27,615 bases of DNA from positions 1 through 27,615 of the forward strand of contig JAQGAU010000473.1 in NCBI GenBank assembly GCA_034698045.1. Direction: 5' to 3'. Made by a program: the position numbers and the translations under genes. The notes under the pieces are model-generated. The model was not told the DNA's origin, searched no databases, and saw only the letters and a list, made by a program, of their open reading frames with translations. Origin of the DNA: Paramacrobiotus richtersi. Its lineage: Eukaryota > Tardigrada > Eutardigrada > Parachela > Macrobiotidae. This document shows, in pieces, positions 1 to 10,424 of this stretch (position 1 is its first letter; each line of letters opens with the position of its first letter).

Positions 1-50
1 TCCGAAGCGTTCAGAAAAGTGCGGGAGGGGCACACAAAACGGCTCGAAGA

Positions 51-87
51 GGGGGGCAAAGTGCCCCCCTGCCCCCCTGCCCCCCCC
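51..87. repeat. G-run/C-run tract with short hairpin
   Basis: GGGGGGCA at 51-58 is followed after 3 nt by its complement TGCCCCCC at 62-69, then two more C runs to position 87. The minus strand carries three to four long G runs separated by CA, a pattern able to form a G-quadruplex. No function can be inferred. Confidence 0.6.
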
Positions 88-254
88 TTTATTACGGGCC
101 TGGATGGGAACATGCAAATCTTGCACACACACTCAAATGGCACTAGCTTCTCCTTAGAAAACAGCACAAAAACAACTTTTCACGCCAGTTATCACGTCCT
201 CACCGCTAGCTCGCTCTTTATTCAAATGACTATCGTACAACTTAGCTCTGTTTC

Positions 255-656
255 ATGTCATGGCCGAAAGGTCATGGTTGCTACCCGACAGGCATTAGGC
301 CTATTTTCGACCGACGGCGACAAAGCGATGCGGTGTGGCTGTTCAAGATCTGGAACAAAAATATCGTTCCCCTTCCGTCATACCTCTACGACATGATCCA
401 ATTCAAAGATAACACCCGGCGCTATAATCTTCGCCGGCCAGCGAAAATCGGCGCGAAGGCGAAACGAACAATTGGGGAGTCCACTATGGGAATGCGACTC
501 AAGGGTCTCCTGAACAGAATTTTGAAGTTTAACGAGAAATTACTTGATGCTGGATCTGTTTCCGTGTTTAAGTTAATGCCAAAACTGTTAATCTGTCTTA
601 ACACTTCGAGTCCTATGGTGTGCACTCTGCACACAAATGGCCGAACAAATTCATGA
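255..656 (+). mobile_element. LINE (non-LTR retrotransposon) 3' end relic, ORF2 C-terminus
   Basis: An open frame of about 133 codons whose middle part reads like the tail of LINE reverse-transcriptase ORF2 proteins. That tail has a short hydrophobic stretch with LFKIWNKNIVPLPSYL, then an arginine-rich TRRYNLRRP, then a basic stretch, then a final segment ending VSVFKLMPKLLI. This order (LPSYL, then TR..NLR, then a SLSQFK-LL-like end) is common to Jockey/CR1/L2-type elements. The usual LWNSLP block is not preserved. No endonuclease or catalytic RT part is seen before it, so this is a truncated 3' fragment, typical of 5'-truncated LINE insertions. The clade cannot be fixed. The family call rests on pattern memory, not a search. 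Confidence 0.5.
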
Positions 657-2716
657 AAAAATAGTAGAAAAATTTATTTTGTAATTATTTTGAGGCTATG
701 TGACTGAAATTTCGCATAGTTCAGAATGATGCTAATTTCATTGGTATCCGATCTACCGGAAGTCCAGAATCGCAGTGTGCAAAGTGACCATCCCTTTCGG
801 ATGAGTGCATTTGCAGCGCAACAGTACTGCAGTGTGCAGCAACAAGCCATCAGGAAAAAAATTAGTATGTGAAGATATCATTGCTTTAGCACATGCCGCC
901 GTTTCTGGATAGTAACTTCCTTCCGCTCTTCATAAAAAAATTGGGTTGCATTGGGACACCGGCAGTTGTGTGCCGATTGAAACCGGCTGTTGCAGGAGAA
1001 GGCATACATGGAAAGCACCCAGACCAGACTCGTTCAGTAGCCGCTGGTCAACTGAGCGGGCATCCATGTGTGCCACAAAGAGTAGGCCAAACTGTTTGCT
1101 CGGCCTGCCTGTTGTTCTCTCACTGGCAGTCTCTCTTATAATAATGTCTGCGCGGATGATCAGATTTCACTGCCTGTCTTCCTTTTGTTCATACAACAAC
1201 TCTATTCGCCAGTTCTCATTAGAAACCAAGATGAGACTGGTTAGAGAAGTTTTCTTGCCAATAAGAATCGTTTGTGCATTGTGCACACTAAAATACTCCG
1301 TGTACACGAAAGCGTCGCGTACTCGAAGTGTTAAATGCGCTACATAATACGTGTTGTTGTTCGACCAGACTTGGAGTCCCTAACAGGTTGTCTGCTCTTG
1401 TGAAGTGATAATAATAATAATAATAATAATAACAATAATAATAATAAAAAGAGTCCGTTGGTTATGAGAATGTTGATGACCCAAGGAACCAATCCACATG
1501 TTAAACACCGGCGGTCGCGACAGAGTCAGCAAAGATCCGAACTCGACATCAAGGATTATGACTAAACGGACAATTTTCGCGTTGTTCCACCACATTAGTG
1601 GGATATATGGGGCAGTCCAATGACCGATAGAACAGTGATAAAAAATCCGATCGCCACGACGGAGAATTTTTTCGATGCGTTTCTGTCGTATGATAAATAG
1701 GTGCCATATCCACAAAAGTTATCGGCTAAAACGTTGGCACACTGCGCACTGCTCGTAAAATATGACGGTTTGGAATGGGATAGTAGAACAGTGCCAAGAG
1801 CTGGATACAGATCAGCCAGAGGCCCAGAGTTTAGTAACTTTCCGTACCCAGCCCACGGCTGTATTGCTCATTTTCGCTTTTACCGATACCTCGAGGTACT
1901 ATGATCATGAGTGGTTGCTCAGCATGAACTGATCGGAGCGTGCCAAAAAAACCAGGTGCACTGTAAGATTTAACCAATGAATTCTAAAGAGTCTACATGG
2001 ATGGGTTACATTGAAAGCCACATTATATCATGATATTTACATGATCACCACAAGGTTCCCATTCGCCACCGATATAGGATACGCTCCCTGTTGACAACCG
2101 TTCCCACCCTCAATGCTGGTAATGCAGCACATTGTCAAAACATCATGACAGTTTAGACAGTGTGCGCTTCAACAAAAGCCTCGGATAGGCTGTCATAACC
2201 TACAATTATTGTTAATACCTCTACACTTTCCCTATCATCCTTGCTGACGCTAGGAATGGTGCTGTTGTTCAGTCAGGAAACAGCTTGTGTAACAAGTGCT
2301 GTTAGTATTGACCGTTAATGGTATTACAGCTGCCAAATCCAGCATTACCAACGACGCTGACACTGGGCGAAACTAATCACGCTGCCTCCATGCGAGTGAC
2401 ATTTCGACAGCTTCTTCGGCCACATTGCAGATCCAGGTGCACAGCATGGTCGCGTTCAACCAGCCATTTGGAAAAAAATGAAATAAATCAGGAATAACAT
2501 GCCGGCTCGTAGGTGATCATGGGCAAGAAACGCGGGTCATTGCATAACATTCAGGTTTCAAAATTTACCCTTTGCGCGGAATCTTCATCCCCAGTTTGCT
2601 AGTAATGCTGTATCAATAGCAAAAAAATGCTTCCACCAATTACAAGAAGAACCTGAATGAGAAATCAGCAAGCGATACCTACTGCATAAAAAAGCTTCAG
2701 CAAAATAAGGCATAAG
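657..2716. other. Intergenic, no gene recognised
   Basis: Several short open frames occur on both strands (for example near 946-1347 and 1380-1715), but none shows a recognisable family, a signal peptide or a convincing splice chain. The ATA microsatellite at 1408-1447 lies inside. The stretch just below 2717 is the 3' flank of the LRR gene. I found no AATAAA on the minus strand close to that stop. Confidence 0.5.
1408..1447. repeat. (ATA)n microsatellite
   Basis: About 13 trinucleotide ATA units in a row with one interruption (AACA) near the middle. A simple sequence repeat with no coding role seen. Confidence 0.9.
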
Positions 2717-3511
2717 CTAATTTTTCCGACATAAACTATTCTCCACTTTGGTTTTGATATCCCTCACGTTTGACATGAAGCAATTATTGAACACCAAAAA
2801 CAAATTTTGATACACCTGCTGGTCGGGATCGTTGACCTGTACTTTGACAAAATTACTGGCAAATGCAGTAGCCTGACTAAGGCCAAACAGCATCTCTGCC
2901 AGAGATCGCTGGTCTTCGCAGAACTTGAGTCCCGCCCAGTTGTGTATTGGCGTTTGCTGCATCTGGTCCCGGATACTCCGATGCATCATGTGAACAAAGA
3001 GCGGTGTAGAATCATTCAGGTAGATCCATTTCAGTGAGTGAAATCTTGTGAACAGCTGCGGATTCAGACAGGGAATGGCGAGATTTCCGGTACTTAAATG
3101 AGCGAGATTCCGTCCCTTATCGTGTCCAAACACCTTCAGGGGCATGGAGGCTTCGTCCAGATTGTTGTCATGGAGAAACAATCCTTGTAGCTTTGGTAGC
3201 ATGTCAAAGGCGCCCTCGGCGATCAAGTACATCTTATTACCGGATAGGTCAAGATAGCGTAGATTGGTCAGTCCGCTAAAGTCTTCAGGGCCAATGGAGT
3301 AGAGGGCGTTGTTCGCTAGGTTCAGTTGGGCCAGATTTTTCAGTGGCGCAAAGGCTGACGAACCAGTCGACTGCAGCTCGTTGTGGCTGAGATCAAGGAT
3401 ATTTAGATTGATGAATTCTTTAAAGAAACTTCCCTTTCCATGCAGAAAAGCGATAGCATTACGTCTGAGAAAAAGAACACGTAAGGCCAACGCGCTCTCT
3501 TTGGGCATTCT
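2717..3511 (-). CDS. LRR gene exon 3: last repeats and C-terminal cap
   Basis: The acceptor ATTTCAG|AGAATG has AG at 3513-3512 (phase 0), so the protein continues as Arg-Met-Pro-Lys. Stop TAG is at 2719-2717. It is 795 nt. It carries the best-formed repeats (LNILDLSHNEL, LAQLNLANNAL, LRYLDLSGNKM) and a four-cysteine C-terminal part. The five bases before the AG are one copy of the target duplication of the LTR element. Confidence 0.8.
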   Translation of the reverse strand, partial: RMPKESALALRVLFLRRNAIAFLHGKGSFFKEFINLNILDLSHNELQSTGSSAFAPLKNLAQLNLANNALYSIGPEDFSGLTNLRYLDLSGNKMYLIAEGAFDMLPKLQGLFLHDNNLDEASMPLKVFGHDKGRNLAHLSTGNLAIPCLNPQLFTRFHSLKWIYLNDSTPLFVHMMHRSIRDQMQQTPIHNWAGLKFCEDQRSLAEMLFGLSQATAFASNFVKVQVNDPDQQVYQNLFLVFNNCFMSNVRDIKTKVENSLCRKN

Positions 3512-6500
3512 CTGAAATTGTTAGAAGTAAAGTCATAGTCTGATATCTGATCTGTGAGTTATGCATCCTATGACTTGTACTGTGCACCCAACCCACTATC
3601 TGTCATCAGAACTATCCTGTGTAGGAACGTTTGAGGTGCAGTGTGTGACTGTTACTGAGCATATATAAGGCACTCGTTTGTGCTATGAACAATAACAGAC
3701 CTGAAACATCATTCTGCTACGGTTTGTTCCCTTGAACTTCAAGCATACCATTTTCAAGTCTAACAGATTATGAGACCTACTTGTCTCTGGGTACGTGCTG
3801 AAGTTCTTGGTTTGGTTTTGGTTGTTTGATTTGGTTGTTTGGTTTGGTTTTTCATAGTCTGTCTGTTATTCTGTCTGATTGATTGTTGGTCTGCCTGATT
3901 GATTGTTTGACTGTCTGATTGATTATTGGTCTGTCTGTTGATTGTTGGTCTGGGTATTTTTTGATCTGTCTGGTTTCTGTTTCTGTTTTGGATATATCTG
4001 GAGATGGCGACACTTGAGGAGGTGACGGTATCTGAGTTGAACAGTTCCAATTACTCGCAGTGGAGGGTGCAGGAGGAGGACATTTTGACAGGGGAAGGAG
4101 TGTGGACTATAGCAAATGCTGCCTACTGCTGGGGTGAATGCAACCAATGTGGAAAATCCGATGATAGCTGGGGTGATTGTATTCATTGTGGAAGAAAAGG
4201 ACACAAATCTGCTGACTGTTGGTCAAAAGCCATATCTGATGGAGAATGCCACCAAAGTGGTTGGAATCATGGTGCGAATGGACGTTACAGCAAGAACACT
4301 AACGAATCTATGTGATTACTGACTGTGTGTTGGGTGAGGGGGAGTGTTAGAAGTAAAGTCATAGTCTGATATCTGATCTGTGAGTTATGCATCCTATGAC
4401 TTGTACTGTGCACCCAACCCACTATCTGTCATCAGAACTATCCTGTGTAGGAACGTTTGAGGTGCAGTGTGTGACTGTTACTGAGCATATATAAGGCACT
4501 CGTTTGTGCTATGAACAATAACAGACCTGAAACATCATTCTGCTACGGTTTGTTCCCTTGAACTTCAAGCATACCATTTTCAAGTCTAACAGAAATCACA
4601 TTAAGCAATCTTTTTTGGTACTGGGGAGTGGGGATGGTTCTTGCCGAATAAAGTAACCAATCAGTGATAAATAAAATAAGTATATCGGCTTAGTTCTGTC
4701 GCGGCCATTCTATGTTTTGCCCTGAAATAGGCCAATTGTAATCTCGTAATATACTGCTTATACATACGTCACACCAAATGTATTCGACTTTATAAGCGTT
4801 TGCCAGGTGCGACACGAAGCCCTAAACTGAATCGCCGAACATCTAGGTTGTATTACGCTCATCCTGGTGCCTTCCATGAACTTTTAGCGAAATTTTGAAG
4901 AGCTAATCTAATGGGGCGGTATTGCGCAACGCAGTAACATGGGTCATGGCTGCAGATAGCGTCAGAGTCTCAGGCTGTTAAGTCTTAATCAGCGCTTAGC
5001 TAGGTCGAGAACTTATCCATACACGACGCTGCTGGTTTCGTTTACTTGCTGCGTTTGTGTGATTGAACCTCGACTGCTTTAGTACCATGCTAAAGGCATA
5101 TTCTATACTGCCGCTAGTTTCCAAAGGATGTTTCAGTAGACCAACACGTATATCTAACACCAGTGCTCAAAATTTCAACTAAAAGGTCGAAATCGAGGTT
5201 CCCTCTTCCGGTATATCCTAGGCTCACTTCGATGCCCTTTATCCTGTGTATGATTGCTGTCCTTTTACCAACTGGCAGTCGGTAATCGAGTTTGTCCGAA
5301 AGTCCGAAAGCCAGAAAAAGATTACACTGCGCCGCCCGGTCAAGCCAGTACAAGTTTTATCCTATCGCATGCGAGACCCTGGGTGTTTTTAGCGATTCGA
5401 CGAAGGAACTGTTTAAATATTTAGGTCGAAAACTTTTTGAACAGTCAGACGATCCGCGCTCTGGATCATTTTTGAAACAACGTTTTCTGTTGCAATAGCC
5501 GTCGTAGTTTTGGGGGCGTTGCCGAGTGTTGAGGCGCGGGTTAATGAACGAGATGAGATTGGATGTTTTGATACGTAACGTTTCGCAACGAGTCTTGTGC
5601 GCAAACGCTGTTAGTGTGAGAGGAATAAATCTGTTGAGTGTTTACCGGTATTGACTAACCTGAAGCTTCAGGAGAAAGCTACTTTTCAGAAAGGCACCAT
5701 CAAAATATAATAACTGGATTGGTGGAAATCTGGTGAATGCATCCGGTTGGATCAGTGGGCGGTCGCGTTCTGATTGAACACATTGGGTTAAATTCATGCG
5801 TTGGGTTGTTGCAGGGTATCCGCTGAAGAAATCCGCCGTAATATTTCGAAAGTTGTTGCAGCTCAAATCGGTCCGTACAAGTGATGTCATCTCCACCAGG
5901 TTCCTCGACACCCAGTCTGTTCGTAAGTTACGAGCTTGACTCATCGACCTTAGATTCGGAAAATACTTTGCCCGGTCAGTGAAAATGGCTTTAGAGATCC
6001 TGTTGCCCGATAGGTCATAGTCTCTGATGTTACGTCCCCATATTTCAAAGCCTTTCGGATGGTCCGTCAGGAAATTATCCGCTAAATTTAAAACGGACAA
6101 ATTCTTTGCTTCTAATCCTTGGAAGAAATCGATTTTCTCGATTCCAAATAGCTTGTTCCCATCCACTTTTAACGTTTCCAGATTAGGTAGACCGCGGAAG
6201 ATGCCCGCTTGTGGACTGGGAAGATTAGTATGACCCAGATCCAAGTACACCAGATTCGTAAAGTTAACAAAGAGACCTTTCAGGATGCTGTACGCTTCAA
6301 AGTAACTTCCGCGCAAACTAAGGTGCTTGATCGGAGCCAAGTTGTTCATGGCATGTATCGTTTTCTTTGCAACTGGAAATGAATTTTCCGATATTTCAAT
6401 CTCACTGTTTTCGTCCACCACGAGACTAAGGACGAGCTGATGGAAAAGGTCCTTATACTGTTTTGGGTTTGGGACGGCAAAAGTGTTGTTGCGAGCGATG

Positions 6501-7712
6501 AGCTTCTTGAGCGGATGTTTGGTTACAAATGGCCGGAGTTCATCATTCATATCGTCGACCTCAACGTGACAGTTGGAGACTTCTATAAACTCTATGTTGG
6601 GGAAGACCATAAAATACCGGTCCAAGAAGCGGATAGTTTGCTCTTGGATGCGGTAGTATTTAACGTTGGGTAGGTCAATCGGGTCGCTGCGATCAATGAG
6701 GAAGTCTGTGATACCGGTTCGACGGACGTCGATTTTTTCAACTACGGAGACAAACACAGATGTACATACATTACGTATGCATAACCTGGGACTTATGTAC
6801 TAATCGACGGATGTTGATCTTTTCAACTACGGCGACAAACACACGCATTACGGATAACATATAAACACGTGGGACTTTGGTACTGAGCGTGTGCTGCATT
6901 TCAAAAAAGCTGTATACACGTTAACAAATCTATTATATCAGTTGTATCGACGTTCGGCTTTCGCTGTTAAGGCGTCATTCACATATTACGTAACGGTCAG
7001 GGGGTGGGTGGGGGGTGGTCGGCCACCGTTATTCCCGTAGACTAATGTTTTACGAAGTGCGTTACAGGGGGTGGTGGGGGTTAAAAATCCCGAAAAACAG
7101 CGTTACGTAATATATGAATGACGTCTAACCTAAACTGGTCACCGAAACCCAGAAAATTCTACTGCTAACTCCTATACACCATCCGCAGAAAATCTTCAAG
7201 AACCCAATGGAGTAAGTATGTAATGCAATCGTACGGCAGCGACATCTTTTTATGCACTAGAAGTAACAACGTTAACATGTCAAAGTTAAATGTGTCTTAC
7301 TGCTTTTTGGCAGTAACTCCATAGGAAAGTATGTCAGTTGTGGCGTGTTCCGAATAGTTAGGCTCTTCAGCACTGGTAAGGCATTCACTTCCGGGAACAT
7401 TTGTAAATTGATCAAATTCTGCATTTCTAGCCCAACGAGCAGATACTGTACATCCAAGAAACTCGTCCCTCCCAGTCGTTCTATCGCGGGTGAATTCCAC
7501 AGATGTAGGATAAAAGAAGCGTTGAGCCCCGCAAACGTTTCTAAATCCCACTGTATCTGATTGCCATTGACATTCTCGCATACGATTTCCATCGGGTCTC
7601 CGGTACAGTCGACAAAGCATGACCCGGATGGCAGATGTGTACATTCCGAAATCACCAGGATTGTGCAGTGCAAGAGAAGGAGAGTGGTGCGTAGCGCCAA
7701 ATGGGCGAGCAT
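2717..7712 (-). CDS. Secreted leucine-rich-repeat protein, 3 exons
   Basis: Spliced CDS on the minus strand: 7712-7301, 6741-5660 and 3511-2717 (2289 nt, 762 aa). Residues 1-22 are a hydrophobic signal peptide (MLAHLALRTTLLLLHCTILV). A cysteine cluster follows (residues 24-45) and looks like an LRR N-terminal cap. Leucine-rich repeats run through exon 2 and most of exon 3, with clear LDLSHNEL, LNLANNAL and LDLSGNKM units. The C-terminal about 110 residues hold four cysteines and no membrane segment, so the product is probably secreted. Such proteins usually bind other proteins outside the cell; the ligand is unknown. Splice phases agree at both junctions (phase 1, then phase 0). A MITE sits in intron 1. 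A Copia-type LTR element sits in intron 2, antisense, against the last acceptor. No vertebrate orthologue name is justified. Confidence 0.8.
3514..3518. repeat. Target site duplication, left copy (GAAAT)
   Basis: Direct 5-bp repeat with 4592-4596, as expected for LTR integration. On the minus strand this copy is the ATTTC of the exon 3 splice acceptor. Confidence 0.9.
3519..3765 (+). repeat. Left LTR of the Copia-type element
   Basis: 247 bp, from TGTTAGAAG to TCTAACA. It has a TATA-like TATATAAGG near 3662 that could serve as the element's promoter. No difference from the right LTR was seen. Confidence 0.95.
4004..4315 (+). other. Gag-like remnant inside the Copia-type element (fossil)
   Basis: A short frame whose start (LNSSNYSQWRVQ) resembles the N-terminus of Copia gag and whose later part has a CCHC zinc knuckle (CIHCGRKGHKSADC). 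It is much shorter than a normal Copia gag. It is treated as a fossil part of the element. Confidence 0.75.
4345..4591 (+). repeat. Right LTR of the Copia-type element
   Basis: 247 bp and matches the left LTR base for base by eye. It is preceded by the purine-rich TGGGTGAGGGGGAG, the expected polypurine tract. Confidence 0.95.
4592..4596. repeat. Target site duplication, right copy (GAAAT)
   Basis: Matches 3514-3518 and directly follows the CA end of the right LTR. Confidence 0.9.
4597..5659 (-). other. Rest of LRR gene intron 2
   Basis: No exon or element recognised. The frames on the minus strand near 5114-5353 and 5413-5604 show no leucine-rich pattern and are not needed for phase. An 18-bp motif at 5592-5609 recurs at 21646-21663. 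Confidence 0.6.
5592..5609 (+). repeat. 18-bp motif shared with 21646-21663
   Basis: GTCTTGTGCGCAAACGCT occurs exactly at both places, each followed about 13-16 bp on by AGGAAT. The first copy is in the LRR gene's intron 2, the second in ATPase intron 3. Confidence 0.7.
5660..6741 (-). CDS. LRR gene exon 2: main repeat block
   Basis: The acceptor CCGTAG|TTGAA has its AG at 6743-6742 and restores frame from phase 1, so A plus TT gives Ile 138. The donor CTTCAG|GTTAGT has GT at 5659-5658 (phase 0). It is 1082 nt, residues 138-498, with degenerate leucine-rich repeats. A second, upstream copy of this acceptor lies at 6805-6888. Confidence 0.8.
6720..6888. repeat. Tandem duplication of about 85 bp over a splice acceptor
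   Basis: Unit 1 (6720-6804) covers the true exon 2 acceptor and the first coding bases. Unit 2 (6805 to about 6888) repeats it head to tail with moderate divergence. Both contain TTTCAACTACGG, followed by CGACAAACACA in unit 2 and by AGACAAACACA in unit 1. Unit 2 keeps a usable acceptor and the start of the exon frame on the minus strand. Confidence 0.8.
6971..7125. mobile_element. MITE, 155 bp, PIF/Harbinger-like ends
   Basis: Inverted ends of about 25 bp (GGCGTCATTCACATATTACG at the left; complement of TAATATATGAATGACGTC at the right) with few mismatches, flanked by TAA on both sides (6968-6970 and 7126-7128). A 3-bp TAA/TTA duplication is typical of PIF/Harbinger DNA transposons. Inside are two G-rich tracts, both on the plus strand, and no coding capacity. 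It lies in intron 1 of the LRR gene. Confidence 0.75.
7301..7712 (-). CDS. LRR gene exon 1: signal peptide and N-cap
   Basis: Starts at ATG 7712-7710 and ends at the strong donor AGCA|GTAAGA, with GT at 7300-7299. It is 412 nt, 137 codons plus one base (phase 1). It encodes the signal peptide, the cysteine-rich cap and the first weak leucine-rich segments. Confidence 0.8.
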
Positions 7713-9995
7713 TCCTTAACTTACACGCGAGAACCACACACATAAAAAGTAGACAGACATCGGTTTTGTAATGATCGTTTTGTCGGTGTTAACTCATTAG
7801 ACTGCATTTTGCATGTTCACTTTCTCGCTGGTGTCTTGCACGCCTTGAGGCATATAACCAAATCAAACAAAAGTGTGGGAGTTGATAGTTATTATAAATA
7901 TCTGCAGTGTGTGCGCCTACGGCGCATCGCCGGCTTATACAGCGATAGCAATGAGTTTTGTTGTTTTCGCAGTTCTTCCCATAAACTGCATTTGCTATGA
8001 AAGCTTCTCTCTCAAAATGCGATATGTATAAGGAAAATAGATTTTAGGTATCTCTTTTTGTGAATGATCTGCAACTCTGTATGTGCCGTGTGCGCATGCG
8101 GCTGGACACAACAAAAATACAGAAAAATACATTCCGCGCAGAAGATGTAATTAGTCTTTGTAATTTTCGCAGGCTTAACCTGGGTCCGCGTATGTCCCAT
8201 AAACCTTTTTCGCCACGCTATGTTAAAATACAAAACGGCTTCCGGATCCGGAGTTACAGAGATGTCATGCAATCTGCTGTAAAGCGTATGTTGTTTGGGA
8301 CTTGGCTTTCCTGCCGGTTGAAAACGTTACATGATGTCAGCTTTAGTAACGGTCAGGGGCAGGGATTGTGTTTCCTCGTAAGGACATTCGGGGCAGCAGG
8401 TGCTCCTTCGTTAGAACCGTTCTGGACGTGCTGTATGGACCCACATATGCCGCAGATCCAGTGCCTATAAACGGCTCGGGATCCAGACTGCACCTTGCAG
8501 AAAGATGTACATACGGTACGAATACCAAAAGCTACCACGCCATAACGTAAATACCGCGCGCAAAGACGAGAAAAATTGAACTATATATATGCGCCATATT
8601 AAAGGTAATAAAAGCCACGTGGCGCTGTATGATAATGCGCCACAAATCGATATCTGTGTAATTCCGCTTGCTAACAGGTAGCTGGGACTGGTCGTTCGGT
8701 GTGTTTGTATGAAATAACGAATGTAAGACCCAGGTTAGCAAGTCTACGGTAACGGGGATGTCAGAGGCTGCGCAAGTCTTTAACAGACAGGAAAACTATG
8801 CGCCCAAGCAATGAGACCTGAGGAAGGAGATAGACACCTATATGGCGGTGTCAGCTGGTCCAAGAGCCGCAGTAAATTATGCAACATATACGAGCTGTTC
8901 TCAGAACGCGTGCTGGTTTTCGATCCAGATTTCCGTGTCATAACGCAAATCGAAAAAGTTCCCGCATGTAGCGTTATACACGCACAGTAGCTATACGCTG
9001 CAATGTTAACACCGTTGACACAGAATAATCACCAGGAAGTGCGGAGATCTAAAGGTCATCGATAACAAATCTATTTTTACAGTTTCTGATTTCCGGCTTC
9101 GTATTTAGAACAATTGTCAATACGAGTAAAGATTTGATTTGAGAAACGATCAGATTCACGAACAACAGAATCTTGGGATTACTGTCAACAAATCAACGAT
9201 ATATTGTAGAACATTTGCAATACACCTTTATGAGAATTTGCAGCTTCGTAACAGTTCTTGGTCTACAGGAAAGTAAAATAAGCACTTTATCCATTCCAAC
9301 CTTATGTGTAAAACAGTCGTCTAATCATTCAGAAGTGCGTAATAATCAAAGCTCCAAATCCCAGTCGCACTTTAAACCGATTCGCTGAAAAATAAAAAAC
9401 GTTTCGTTATACTACAGGCATAAAACTGGCTTTTTAATCTAAAGCTTGCAATATTTGTGAGTATCTAATCAGTGAATGTACAATGTTCACAATCGCTCTA
9501 CAACCGTTTTTTTATTACTTTTTACGGTTCGCTATTTTATTTTGTGTCAATAGATAGATGAAAAACAAAGCAGTACTTGATTGCTTGTTTGTAATACAGT
9601 TTACGCAACTACTGCATATATCCTGACAAACAACCACCAACCGCTTACGAAGGCACTTTCCACAAGTCACGAAAGATTAGTTCATTACGATAATCTTCGA
9701 AATCGTGATCAAACTGTCAGTACAAATATGAAAGGGCTAGAAAACCTGCCCAAATAATAACGAGTTAAGTTACCGTGTTAAAATAAATATTCACCAATTT
9801 TCTACAAAGGATTCAGTTGCCGCATATACGATACTGCAAGTCCACACAATTCTTTACATTCAAGTGCAGCATTTTAACCTGGTGCGCTCTACACTCCAGT
9901 TCATCCTGATGCTGCTCCCCAAGGCAAACACTTCCGCGAATATTATTATGGTTATTATTATAACACTGCAGTAGACAAACTCTTTAAAAGAGACT
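7713..9995. other. Intergenic, no gene recognised
   Basis: Upstream flank of the LRR gene and downstream flank of the putative membrane-protein gene. Overlapping short frames exist on both strands at 8060-8550, but none resembles a known protein or forms a splice chain. No TATA box clearly placed for the LRR gene was found. Confidence 0.5.
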
Positions 9996-10424
9996 TCACT
10001 GGCTAATGGAAACTGAATTTTGACCCACTCCATAACGGACACGCTGCAGCCGATACTCCAGCAACGGCATCTGCCAGGCGTCCTCGGCGAAGAACGGCCA
10101 CATCTCCTGTTCCGGCATCTGCCATTGGGCCACTGTCTCGAGTGTCATGTCTTCGGGGTGGGCACCGAACCACCTGGCTGCGTTGATTTTCTCGTCATCG
10201 TCCCAGTCGTTCCACGTACCTCGAGGATGTCGGAGAAGCAGGGCATCATAACCAACTTGAAACTGGGATGACCCAGATCGTTCAGTGTGCGCATGGAAAT
10301 CGAGATCGAAATTAATCTCTACCATAGCGAAATCGCGGGCCGTAAAGCTGATTTCATTTTTCTTGGACAAGGAAAGTAATAGCGCGCTTACAGGCCACAC
10401 GCTGTTCCACGGGGAGGCCAATAA
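9996..10424 (-). CDS. Putative membrane-protein exon C: acidic Trp-rich tail
   Basis: The acceptor GATCCAG|TTATTG is phase 0, followed by 142 codons and a stop. The composition (many Trp, Asp, Glu, with W-spaced motifs) looks like real protein. An opposite-strand frame covers part of the same DNA, so strand is inferred from splice fit. Confidence 0.35.
   Translation of the reverse strand, partial: LLASPWNSVWPVSALLLSLSKKNEISFTARDFAMVEINFDLDFHAHTERSGSSQFQVGYDALLLRHPRGTWNDWDDDEKINAARWFGAHPEDMTLETVAQWQMPEQEMWPFFAEDAWQMPLLEYRLQRVRYGVGQNSVSISQ

Larger units (their letters stand above)
3519..4591 (+). mobile_element. Short non-autonomous Copia-type LTR element (fossil)
   Basis: A 1073-bp element with two 247-bp LTRs that begin TG and end CA, flanked by the 5-bp target duplication GAAAT (3514-3518 and 4592-4596). 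Right after the first LTR, GATTATGAGACC resembles the half-tRNA-Met primer site used by animal Copia elements. A purine tract lies just before the second LTR. The inside holds a GT-rich stretch and a short gag-like frame with a zinc knuckle; no pol region is present. The two LTRs look identical by eye, so the insertion is young. It cannot move without help from another element. It lies antisense in intron 2 of the LRR gene. Confidence 0.9.

Noticed and set aside
1380-1904. Possible gene fragment on either strand near 1450-1900
   Set aside because: Open frames look partly protein-like but match no family I know, and no splice sites link them.
8343-8550. Overlapping open frames on both strands, and GTAACGGTCAGGGG at about 8348 matching the MITE's left arm
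   Set aside because: The frames show no family likeness. The match is only about 14 bp with no inverted partner or target duplication, so a second MITE copy cannot be supported.
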